Shown piece after piece: positions 1 to 5,635 of a stretch of DNA of 6,602 nucleotides. The translations under genes were made by a program, and so were the position numbers. Position 1 is the first letter of the stretch. Each line of letters starts with the position of its first letter. The DNA is from Bacteroidota bacterium (GTDB lineage: Bacteria > Bacteroidota > Bacteroidia > Bacteroidales > UBA10428), in assembly GCA_024640925.1 (NCBI GenBank), contig JAHEEB010000240.1:1-6602 (forward strand). Reading direction: 5' to 3'. The notes beneath the pieces are model-generated. The model saw nothing but the letters and a program-made list of their open reading frames with translations. It was not told the origin of the DNA and did no database searches.

Positions 1-416
1 CCATTCATATCCGCCAGAGCAAATACAAGAAAGACCGTATTGTTCCCTTATCAAACTTTATGGCTAAAGGTTTACAAAAGTATATCAACGCAGAGCATCC
101 TCACATCTGGCTTTTTAATGGGAATGGGAAAGAACCCGACGGACGTTACAGCGTCCGCGGGCTCTCATGGGTCATGCGCGAAACTCTTAAAAAAACATCC
201 ATTACCAAAGATGTTAACCTCCATTCGCTCCGGCACACTTATGCAACCCACTTGCTTGAAGAGGGCTTAAACATTGTAACCCTTAAAGAACTCCTGGGAC
301 ATGCAGAGATTACCACTACCATGGTATATCTGCATATTGCCCAATGTCCGACCATTAAAGCGCATAGTCCTCTCGATACACTTTATAGCCAAAATAATGG
401 TGAAACCTCAATTTGA
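1..416 (+). CDS. Tyrosine recombinase (phage-integrase type), C-terminal catalytic part, 5' partial
   Basis: The reading frame is open from position 3 and continues from outside the window; it ends with TGA at 414-416, giving about 137 visible residues. These enzymes cut and rejoin DNA through a covalent 3'-phosphotyrosine intermediate. The visible catalytic residues are the beta-hairpin lysine region (SKYKKDRIVPL, positions about 18-50), the HxxR box HSLRH (His at 222-224, Arg at 231-233), the LLGH histidine (300-302), and the nucleophile Tyr in MVYLHI (327-329). The first catalytic arginine and the N-terminal core-binding domain must lie upstream of the window. The stop overlaps the transposase start, so the two genes are probably translationally coupled and belong to one mobile element. 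The internal ATG at 60-62 is not a real start, because homologous catalytic-domain sequence continues before it. Whether the protein helps transposition is not known from this sequence. Confidence 0.88.
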   Translation, partial: IHIRQSKYKKDRIVPLSNFMAKGLQKYINAEHPHIWLFNGNGKEPDGRYSVRGLSWVMRETLKKTSITKDVNLHSLRHTYATHLLEEGLNIVTLKELLGHAEITTTMVYLHIAQCPTIKAHSPLDTLYSQNNGETSI

Positions 417-1543
417 AGTTGCTCACATTATTAAACGGTTCGGGAAACAATTTGCACAAATATACAACCCAAATGCTTATCAGGCACGTATTTTTAATGC
501 CCTTACACAATGCCGTACTTCACAGCTAGGTGGACATGCAGATGCTTGTGATTGTTGCGGCCAGATAAGTATCAGTTATAACAGTTGCCGCAACCGTCAT
601 TGTCCGAAGTGCCAATCGTCCAAGCAGGTTTTTTGGGTCGATGATTTGTTGCAATCAACTCTTGCTGTTAAGCATTACCACATTGTATTTACCCTTCCTC
701 ACGAACTGAACAGTGTTTGTATGCTTAATAGTGCAAATTATTACAACCAACTGTTTGCTTCGGCCTGGGCTACTTTACGAACTTTCGGTTATACTAATTT
801 TGGTTCTGAAACGGGTGCTGTTTGTGTTTTGCATACCTGGGGCCAAAATCTCAGCCTGCACCCTCATATTCATTGTATTGTACCAGCAGCAGGGCTTTCC
901 TTATCTGGTAACTGGAAAAATATCGGCCATCGTGGCAAATATTTATATTCGGTTAAACTTTTGAGCATAGGGTTCCGGAGTCATTTTATGAATAACCTTA
1001 AAGCGTGGCTTAGTGGGCAAAAATTGCTAAAGCAGTACCAAAGCCTTGTTGATACTGTATGGAGTAAACCCTGGGTGGTCTTTTGCGAGCCTTCCATGGC
1101 CAAACCGGAACATGTTGTTAAATACCTCGGAGCCTATCTCATAGAGTAGCTATTAGCAACAATCGTATCCTTAATATCGGCGATAAACAGATAAACAGGT
1201 TACATTTCTTCATAAGGATTATTCCGATAATGCCAGGCAAAAGCCAATTACCCTCGATGGTGTAGAGTTTTTACGCCGTTTTTGCCTGCATATTCTCCCC
1301 CAAAGGTTTGTTAAAATCCGCAGGTATGGCATTTACAGCTCACATTATAAGGCTTTTCTACAAAAATCAAAACCAAAACCCATTAAGGTTAAAGAACCTT
1401 CGCAGCAACGCCTGTTAAGGCTAACCGGGTTCGATATTTTTCTTTGCCCTCATTGTAAGCAGGGCCAAATGCATAGAATTGAAGAACTCCCACGGGTTCG
1501 TTCACCCACTGCTTTCTTTTCTATACTTAATAATACCTATTGA
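397..1543 (+). pseudogene. IS91-family HUH transposase, broken by two frameshifts
   Basis: The likely start is ATG at 397 (MVKPQFEVAH), inside the end of the recombinase gene. The first frame runs to a TAG at 1147-1149 (250 aa). It has an N-terminal zinc-ribbon-like cysteine cluster (CDCC and CRNRHCPKC, residues 51-72), the HUH metal-binding motif HPHIH (residues 155-159), and the region of the catalytic tyrosine (VKYLGAY, residues 241-247). The family sequence then continues in other frames: HRVAISNNRILNIGDK from about 1140, one base out, and VTFLHKDYSDNARQK from 1199, again one base out, onward to TGA at 1541-1543 with a CPHC pair near the end. Two apparent one-base deletions (about 1137-1140 and about 1197-1200) therefore split what would be a protein of about 380 aa. 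No slippery sequence is evident, so decay is more likely than programmed frameshifting; sequencing error remains possible. The HUH motif survives, but the conserved YTHR segment right after the tyrosine region is destroyed in the first ORF. Confidence 0.88.
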
Positions 1544-1773
1544 TGATAACCAAACCTGTAAACCCATTAAGATTATGGGTGTAGGATAATATTGTCTTTT
1601 TTGAACGAAAATGATGTGGTTTGATTTTATACTGACTGTTTTTAATAGCAAAACTTTAAAAAACATGCTTTATCTACCTCTTTGTTTTTTAATTTACCTC
1701 TCCGCTTTTAGCGTGTTTGCCCTTTATCCCTGAAGAGAAGTCCATAGCCACCAGGCCGGGTTTAGTTCAACCG
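1544..1773. other. Noncoding 3' part of the IS91-like element
   Basis: No convincing gene is present between the transposase remnant and the terminal hairpin. A small inverted repeat, ACCCAT (1562-1567) with ATGGGT (1575-1580) and a 7-nt loop, lies just after the transposase stop; a T-rich run follows about 15 nt later, so it is at best a weak terminator. The rest is T-rich and then turns GC-richer from about 1740. Noncoding DNA between the transposase stop and the origin end is usual for the family. Confidence 0.5.
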
Positions 1774-1810
1774 GGAGTTCATGTTTGGGCTGTTAGCCCA
1801 CATGAACTCC
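1774..1810. repeat. Strong hairpin, candidate origin end (ori-IS) of the IS91-like element
   Basis: The 10-nt arm GGAGTTCATG (1774-1783) pairs perfectly with CATGAACTCC (1801-1810). Inside it, TGGGCT (1786-1791) pairs with AGCCCA (1795-1800) around a GTT loop, leaving a two-base TT bulge on the left side only. IS91 elements carry a hairpin near the end where rolling-circle transfer starts, and this position downstream of the transposase fits. The hairpin also lies 17 nt beyond the stop of the opposing gene C. On the minus strand no T-run follows it; on the plus strand only a mixed TATTTATT follows. A terminator role is therefore less likely but not excluded. Confidence 0.6.
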
Positions 1811-1826
1811 TATTTATTGTGCCCAG

Positions 1827-2804
1827 TTATTTATATTCTGTTCCAGTCCATTTTAATATATTATCTTGATCAATGACCAAATCTATGTATCCATTAGTTT
1901 TTGTTTTTAAGACCCCTAATCTTTTAGCACCAATACCACTTCTAAAGATATTACCATTTCCAAAATGTATCTCCCAAAACATTCTACCCCACCTTGGCCA
2001 AAATGAGGCAATGATAGTGTCCTTGACATTATCTATATTTAGATCATACAACAATGTGATTGTTTTATCTTTTTCATTATAATCAAATCTATCTGAGGTA
2101 ATCTCGGCTACAGATTTAATACTCATTCTTTCAGATTCTTCAACTTTTACAATCATATAACCATCTAAAACATACCTTTCCTTTTTCTCGACAGGAGGAT
2201 CATTATTAACGCCTTCATTTTCTGAGGTCACATAAACGCTCCAGAAACCTTTCCATTCTTCGATAAGTGGGTCACTCCATGAATAACCAAATTCTTCAGT
2301 TTTAATAAAATGCCCATCACCCAAATAGGTATAAAAAAAGTAACTATTGCCACAACAATTTCCCCCACAGGCAGTAACATGTTCGACTAATACATCAATT
2401 GTATTATTACTATCAAAATCCCGTTGATCTATTATATTTAAACAATTTTCATCTTTATAATCAATCAAAACGTATGATTGGCCATTAATTTCGGCAATTA
2501 ATGAATTGTATAATTGATTATCTATTTTTTCGATAGAATATTTAATGTTATTGCCTCCTTTTATAATTTTTTTGAAACCATCATCAATTTTGTAAAGTGA
2601 ACCTTTATAATTGTTTATTGAATAGGCATTATATTCAATCCTAACGTCTCCTTTTGTATTTTTAATAATAGGGCTTTGATCTCCATATGAGTTAGAAGTT
2701 TCAGAATTGCTCTGAAAGAAAATAGCCCAAACCACACCAATTATTGTTGCAATTGCAGCTATCAATCCAATAATTTGATTTCTTTTTTTTACATTTTTTT
2801 TCAT
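1827..2804 (-). CDS. Membrane-anchored protein with FG-GAP/VCBS-like Asp-rich repeats, unknown function (gene C)
   Basis: The protein has 325 aa. A short basic N-terminus (MKKNVKKRNQ) is followed by one hydrophobic helix (residues about 11-30), which looks like a signal anchor with the bulk of the protein outside the cytoplasm. Next comes a small segment GDQSPIIKNTKGDVRIEY (41-58), resembling a GDQSP...GDV motif seen near membrane anchors in diverse bacterial accessory proteins (from memory, unverified). The remainder is beta-rich with acidic loops reminiscent of FG-GAP or EF-hand-like calcium-binding turns: DFDSNNTIDVLV (129-140), DLNIDNVKDTII (254-265) and NGYIDLVIDQDNILKW (304-319). Four cysteines occur, three of them close together (C146, C150, C151). 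Clear catalytic residues are not visible. The gene is AT-rich and starts 42 nt after the GTTGTGGGC end of the long palindrome, as the only gene of its block. I do not recognise a named family. Confidence 0.8.
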   Translation of the reverse strand: MKKNVKKRNQIIGLIAAIATIIGVVWAIFFQSNSETSNSYGDQSPIIKNTKGDVRIEYNAYSINNYKGSLYKIDDGFKKIIKGGNNIKYSIEKIDNQLYNSLIAEINGQSYVLIDYKDENCLNIIDQRDFDSNNTIDVLVEHVTACGGNCCGNSYFFYTYLGDGHFIKTEEFGYSWSDPLIEEWKGFWSVYVTSENEGVNNDPPVEKKERYVLDGYMIVKVEESERMSIKSVAEITSDRFDYNEKDKTITLLYDLNIDNVKDTIIASFWPRWGRMFWEIHFGNGNIFRSGIGAKRLGVLKTKTNGYIDLVIDQDNILKWTGTEYK

Positions 2805-2846
2805 ATCAAAAGTCTTTCAATGGAAATAAAGGTCTTTGTCATAATT

Positions 2847-2980
2847 GCCCACAACGATGGCGGTATGGCCAGTAAGGGATTGCGGAACTACGTTCCTGTC
2901 AACCGAGACGAAAGATTGATGCGGGTGATGACCTTCGCATACCTCTGAAACCCTTATTGGCTATACCGCGTGTTGTAGGC
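2847..2980. repeat. 134-bp structured long palindrome, attC-like cassette boundary
   Basis: The left arm (2847-2878) and right arm (2951-2980) are almost exact reverse complements over about 30 bp. They begin GCCCACAAC and end GTTGTAGGC, with only three or four mismatches and a two-base bulge. The 72-nt centre contains two further hairpins: GGAAC-TAC-GTTCC (2884-2896) and ATGCG-GGT...ACC..CGCAT (2919-2940). A single strand would fold into a long stem topped by two small hairpins. It sits exactly between the stop of gene B and the start of gene C. The arrangement matches integron attC sites: an imperfect palindrome with AAC/GTT cores at the ends, placed directly after a cassette gene. The ends (GTTGTAGGC, GTTGTGGGC) do not fit the canonical GTTRRRY because of two extra bases after GTT. 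A palindromic insertion such as a MITE, or a structured RNA, are alternatives. Confidence 0.75.
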
Positions 2981-2988
2981 TGGCTTTA

Positions 2989-3750
2989 TTAATATACATC
3001 TCCAGGATTTGCTGGATTCAAAAAGTAAATCATCAAAAAAACAGCAACCCAACCAACGGCTCGAATTGTCAATCCTTTTTGTAAAGTCCATTTTGTCTGA
3101 ACATTGCCTTCTATCAACGAAGAACCAACAATTGAAACTGATAAAGAAATCAATGCTTTTAATCCAATTAGTTGAATACCATTAAATGCTTTACCAAGCC
3201 ATTGTTCTCCTGTAAATATTAAAATTACACACAATAACAATAATGGAATTCCTACAAATAATTGAGTCCTTAAGTATTTACCTTTCATATGCCTAAATTT
3301 TTTATGAAAACCTTTAGTCGAAATATTTCTTTTCGTAAAATCTTCTTTTATACTTTTTTTTGTATCAGATGAGGCAAAAGTGTTTACTAATCTTTGAATT
3401 GTCTCATAAGACCTATCATTTATTGTATATGTAGTCAGTTGGTGCTTTTTTGTTATTTGACCAACAACGTCAATTACTTGAAACGAAACAGGTAGAAAAT
3501 TCTCAATAGTGACTAAATAATCTGACTGCAAATCTTTACTTAAGAAAAAATCATATTCTTGATGAGTCTTGCCAATTGCAATATTTATTGTGCTTAAAAC
3601 ATTTGAGTGCTCATTAATAAGATTTGAAACCAAAGCTTGTACAGCAACCCTGTCGTTTTTCGCATTAGGATAATTTGAGATGAAATCAGCCAGTTGTTTA
3701 TCCAGATTATTTTTGGCATGCAGAATTTTCTCAGACGAATAGTCACTCAT
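2989..3750 (-). CDS. Protein with C-terminal three-helix membrane domain, unknown function (gene B)
   Basis: The protein has 253 aa. The first 150 residues are soluble and mostly helical, with a basic stretch just before the membrane (KGFHKKFRHMKGKYLR, about 146-161). Three hydrophobic segments follow, at about 163-181, 193-213 and 228-245, and the chain ends in NPANPGDVY. No signal peptide is visible, so the N-terminal domain is probably cytoplasmic and the protein sits in the inner membrane. Its start lies 2 nt after the stop of gene A (TAG, TA, ATG on the minus strand), so the two are almost certainly co-translated. A soluble N-terminal domain joined to a compact membrane C-terminus, paired with a small upstream protein in a mobile block, is a layout seen in abortive-infection modules, but no diagnostic motif supports that assignment here. 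The family is not recognised. Confidence 0.8.
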   Translation of the reverse strand: MSDYSSEKILHAKNNLDKQLADFISNYPNAKNDRVAVQALVSNLINEHSNVLSTINIAIGKTHQEYDFFLSKDLQSDYLVTIENFLPVSFQVIDVVGQITKKHQLTTYTINDRSYETIQRLVNTFASSDTKKSIKEDFTKRNISTKGFHKKFRHMKGKYLRTQLFVGIPLLLLCVILIFTGEQWLGKAFNGIQLIGLKALISLSVSIVGSSLIEGNVQTKWTLQKGLTIRAVGWVAVFLMIYFLNPANPGDVY

Positions 3751-3752
3751 TA

Positions 3753-3995
3753 CTAATCTTCATTAATTATCTCAACAATTTGAGCAAGCAAGTATGTTGT
3801 GCTTGAAAAATCAACGGATTCTTTAATCAAGTAGCTGCTTGATTCAATTATCTTTTGTACTATTTCAATATTTGCTTTATCAAGTGTCGCTAATTTTTGA
3901 GCAATTTCAACTTTTTTGGACTCATACATCCATGTATTAACCTTTTGGTCATTAGCTAATTTGTCAAGTAAAGCCTTAATTCTTTGTTCTTTCAT
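3753..3995 (-). CDS. Small helical protein encoded upstream of a membrane protein (gene A)
   Basis: The protein has 80 aa (MKEQRIKALL...EIINED), rich in Lys, Glu, Ile and Leu, with no transmembrane segment, cysteine cluster or recognisable nucleic-acid-binding motif. The sequence reads as two or three amphipathic helices, which would suit a protein-protein interaction role. Its TAG stop (3753-3755) lies 2 nt before the start of gene B, indicating one two-gene operon. The start is 50 nt after the GTTGTAGGC motif (minus-strand reading of 4046-4054). No Shine-Dalgarno sequence is seen, only an A-rich leader, which is normal for Bacteroidetes. No Bacteroidetes-type promoter was found just upstream. 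A regulatory or antitoxin-like role for gene B is possible, but this is inference from gene order alone. Confidence 0.7.
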   Translation of the reverse strand: MKEQRIKALLDKLANDQKVNTWMYESKKVEIAQKLATLDKANIEIVQKIIESSSYLIKESVDFSSTTYLLAQIVEIINED

Positions 3996-4045
3996 GATTT
4001 TTATTTTAATAATTGATATTCATGTGGTGCTGTCTTTTTAAGCTT

Positions 4046-4054
4046 GCCTACAAC
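4046..4054. repeat. Solo copy of the palindrome end motif (cassette-style junction)
   Basis: GCCTACAAC here is identical to the reverse complement of the palindrome's right end (2972-2980) and one base different from its left end (2847-2855). The copies at 2847 and 4046 point the same way and are 1199 bp apart, which delimits the gene A-gene B block together with the palindrome. In an integron-like model this would be the upstream recombination junction of the block. The motif is only 9 nt, so chance is possible, but its placement just upstream of gene A is suggestive. Confidence 0.45.
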
Positions 4055-4059
4055 TATTT

Positions 4060-4115
4060 ATAGGTGCATAAAAACTGCACCTATTTTCCGGTTTTTGACA
4101 AATAGGTGCAGTTTT
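4060..4115. terminator. Perfect 16-bp inverted repeat with T-runs both ways, plus third half-copy; bidirectional terminator or attenuator
   Basis: AAAACTGCACCTATTT (4071-4086) and its exact reverse complement (4100-4115) surround a 13-nt loop. The stem starts with A-runs and ends with T-runs on either strand, the form of a bidirectional rho-independent terminator. A third copy of its core, ATAGGTGCA (4060-4068), can instead pair with TGCACCTAT (4076-4084) around a 7-nt loop, and the two hairpins exclude each other. It lies upstream of gene A on the minus strand and may insulate the cassette block from flanking transcription, or act in the gene A leader. No transcript start is known for either strand. 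Confidence 0.6.
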
Positions 4116-4454
4116 CCTTCCTTTCTTCTCCATCTCTTTTCCTTTTCATTAATTCACCCCAATATACCAAACTCCCCGTTACCTGTCAATACCTTCGTGT
4201 ATATATTAATCAACTAATTATCAACTTATAGAGTGCAATCTTTAACTGGTTGGTCTTTTAAAGTTGTCTGAATAATTAGTTATCAGGTAATAGCATTCAA
4301 TTAGGTGGCGGTCACGAGTCACAACCAACCAACAGAAGCTCATGAAGAGATAGCAAATAATCATGAAAATAAAGGTTCAGACAATTTATAAATCTGTGCA
4401 ATCTGCTCAATTTCCTTCTCTCATCTCCATCAACAACTTTTCCACCCATTTTTC
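4116..4454. other. Intergenic region without recognisable genes
   Basis: No coding frame is supported. The first 40 nt are strongly pyrimidine-rich on the plus strand. A 10-bp perfect inverted repeat, AACTAATTAT (4212-4221) with ATAATTAGTT (4272-4281), has a 50-nt gap. A 7-bp pair, GGTTGGT (4248-4254) with ACCAACC (4324-4330), interleaves with it. Such short pairs could be chance in AT-rich DNA. This stretch marks the change from the AT-rich minus-strand block to the plus-strand resident genes. Confidence 0.5.
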
Positions 4455-4485
4455 TTGCCTTTTTCCCACTCTTCAACTATATTTG
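4455..4485 (+). promoter_or_regulatory. Bacteroidetes-type primary sigma promoter for the LytTR regulator
   Basis: TTG (4455-4457), then 20 nt, then TATATTTG (4478-4485) matches the known Bacteroidetes -33 TTTG / -7 TAnnTTTG promoter. The -7 box is perfect and the spacing ideal; the -33 box has C in place of the first T. Transcription would start near 4492, leaving a leader of about 60 nt before the ATG at 4552. Confidence 0.7.
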
Positions 4486-4551
4486 AAAACCTAAATCAGT
4501 AAAAATTTACCGGAATATAAGCAATAAGTAATACCCTTAAGTCTCAGCATC

Positions 4552-5319
4552 ATGGTTAAAGCAATAATTGTCGACGACGAAATTTTCTCGCGTTGTTATA
4601 TCGAAACATTACTGAAAAAATTTGTACCGGAAATAGAGATTGTTGCCAGTGTCGGTACACTTAAAGAAGCTGTCTGTGCAATAATGAACAAGAAACCCTC
4701 GCTGGTTTTCCTCGATATTGAACTGCCCGATGGCAAAGGCTTTGAAATTCTCAACTACGGGTTCGATCACGAAATAAAGGTTATCTTCATATCGGCACAC
4801 TCGCTTTACGCAATACCGATGTACGATTATTTCCCCATTTCCTTTATCCTCAAACCTATCGACGAATTTAAATTTGGACTTGCTGTCAGAAAAGCCATCG
4901 AATCGGTAAATACAGATAGAAAGATGCGCGAATGTATGACCGGCTCTGTCATTCCGGATATAATTCCGGTTAAAGGATTTGAAAATACCAACCTGGTTCC
5001 TGCGCATGATATTCTTTATATGGAGTCAGACGACAGTTATGTTTCCATTTACGCTACCAATCAACCTACAATATGTGCCTGCCAGAGCCTCACTCATTAC
5101 GAAGAATTATTGCCCTATCCGCACTTTTTGCGGGTACACCAGTCGTTTCTGGTAAATGCAAAAAAGATAACGAGTATCAGCAATACAGCTTCGGAACTAA
5201 TCCTCTGTAACAATAAAAGTATCCCTGTATCGCAACGGAGGCGTCAGATGGTGAAGGAATATATCAGTTCACTGGAAAAAAGCAAAATGAAAATGACCAA
5301 TTTGGAACTTATCCGTTAA
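4552..5319 (+). CDS. LytTR-family response regulator (REC + LytTR DNA-binding domain)
   Basis: The protein has 255 aa, the usual length for LytR/AlgR-type regulators, which bind DNA through a beta-rich LytTR domain after phosphorylation by a histidine kinase. The receiver domain (about 2-120) has the acidic pair D8/D9, phosphoacceptor D55 in FLDIELPDG, S81 in FISAH, and K101 in ILKP, so all switch residues are present. The LytTR domain (about 137-245) shows the typical ILYMESDDSYVSIY, HFLRVHQSFLVN and IPVSQRRR segments. The C-terminal tail (KSKMKMTNLELIR) is not conserved in type. The start at 4552 leaves no N-terminal excess before the first beta strand. No sensor kinase lies next to it in the window: the gene upstream points the other way and the downstream gene is 316 nt away, so it looks like an orphan or is paired with a distant LytS/YehU-like kinase. 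Targets are unknown. Confidence 0.95.
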   Translation: MVKAIIVDDEIFSRCYIETLLKKFVPEIEIVASVGTLKEAVCAIMNKKPSLVFLDIELPDGKGFEILNYGFDHEIKVIFISAHSLYAIPMYDYFPISFILKPIDEFKFGLAVRKAIESVNTDRKMRECMTGSVIPDIIPVKGFENTNLVPAHDILYMESDDSYVSIYATNQPTICACQSLTHYEELLPYPHFLRVHQSFLVNAKKITSISNTASELILCNNKSIPVSQRRRQMVKEYISSLEKSKMKMTNLELIR

Positions 5320-5635
5320 ACTGGAAACCGGAATGGTACAAAACCACTAATTAATTTTCAAATTCCCCCGAAACTTCATCACTTACCCCAAAAACTCAAT
5401 CGAATACCAAATGGGCTTTGACTGATTCTTTTTAACTATTTATATTCGTTCGGTTAATTGAAATCAACACAATGGAACGAATACTATTTTTCTCAGCATT
5501 TTACCCTGTAAAAACACTATCTTCTTCAATCATGTTATTAGTAATTCAACCTTATATGGAACATTCATCATATAAACAAAACAACCCGAAACAAACTAGT
5601 TAAACATATATTATTCAACTTTAAAAAGTAAGCAA
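5320..5635 (+). other. Intergenic gap and leader between the regulator and the downstream gene
   Basis: No gene is supported here. The DNA is AT-rich, and no convincing rho-independent terminator follows the regulator stop, so read-through into the downstream gene is conceivable. The candidate promoter at 5417-5448 would give a leader of about 180 nt that shows no strong hairpin by eye. Confidence 0.5.
5417..5448 (+). promoter_or_regulatory. Candidate Bacteroidetes-type promoter for the downstream helical protein
   Basis: TTTG (5417-5420), a 20-nt spacer and TATATTCG (5441-5448) fit the Bacteroidetes -33/-7 pattern with one mismatch in the -7 box (C for T). It suggests that the 5636 gene is transcribed separately from the LytTR regulator, with a leader of about 180 nt. 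Confidence 0.5.

Larger units (their letters stand above)
1..1810 (+). mobile_element. IS91-like element with upstream tyrosine recombinase, left end outside window, decayed
   Basis: The sequence shows a tyrosine recombinase gene that overlaps a downstream HUH (IS91-type) transposase gene by 20 nt, then about 230 nt of noncoding DNA and a strong hairpin at 1774-1810. In the IS91 family (established knowledge), elements lack ordinary terminal inverted repeats, move by rolling circle, and have a hairpin near their origin end; some members carry an additional recombinase-like ORF upstream of the transposase. The right boundary at the hairpin is inferred, because no target tetranucleotide or empty site can be compared here. 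The left terminus lies before position 1. The transposase has two frameshifts, so this copy is probably unable to move by itself. Confidence 0.6.

Noticed and set aside
301..396. Transposase start at ATG 301
   Set aside because: The family-like N-terminus begins at MVKPQFEVAH (397). The 32 extra residues are a shifted reading of the recombinase catalytic region.
60..416. Complete short recombinase starting at ATG 60
   Set aside because: The same frame is open to the window edge, and the residues before position 60 already belong to the catalytic domain, so it is a 5'-truncated gene.
713..964. Plus-strand open frame inside the transposase
   Set aside because: It is an out-of-frame shadow of the transposase and has no domain-like sequence.
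1130..1205. Programmed frameshifting in the transposase
   Set aside because: No slippery heptamer or pausing structure is visible at either point, and two successive shifts would be needed.
1774..1810. Terminator of gene C
   Set aside because: In the gene C direction the hairpin is followed by GC-rich sequence without a T-run, and its position fits the IS end better.
1873..2082. Plus-strand open frame opposite gene C
   Set aside because: It is antisense to a longer, well-structured protein and shows no features of its own.
2847..2980. Canonical integron attC site
   Set aside because: The ends read GTTGTAGGC and GTTGTGGGC, which do not satisfy GTTRRRY, and no integron integrase is in the window. 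It is therefore called only attC-like.
4116..4551. Riboswitch or structured leader for the regulator
   Set aside because: The promoter at 4455-4485 leaves a leader of only about 60 nt, and the inverted repeats further upstream are short and far apart.
4609..5007. Minus-strand open frame opposite the LytTR regulator
   Set aside because: It is the antisense shadow of a receiver domain with all conserved residues on the plus strand.
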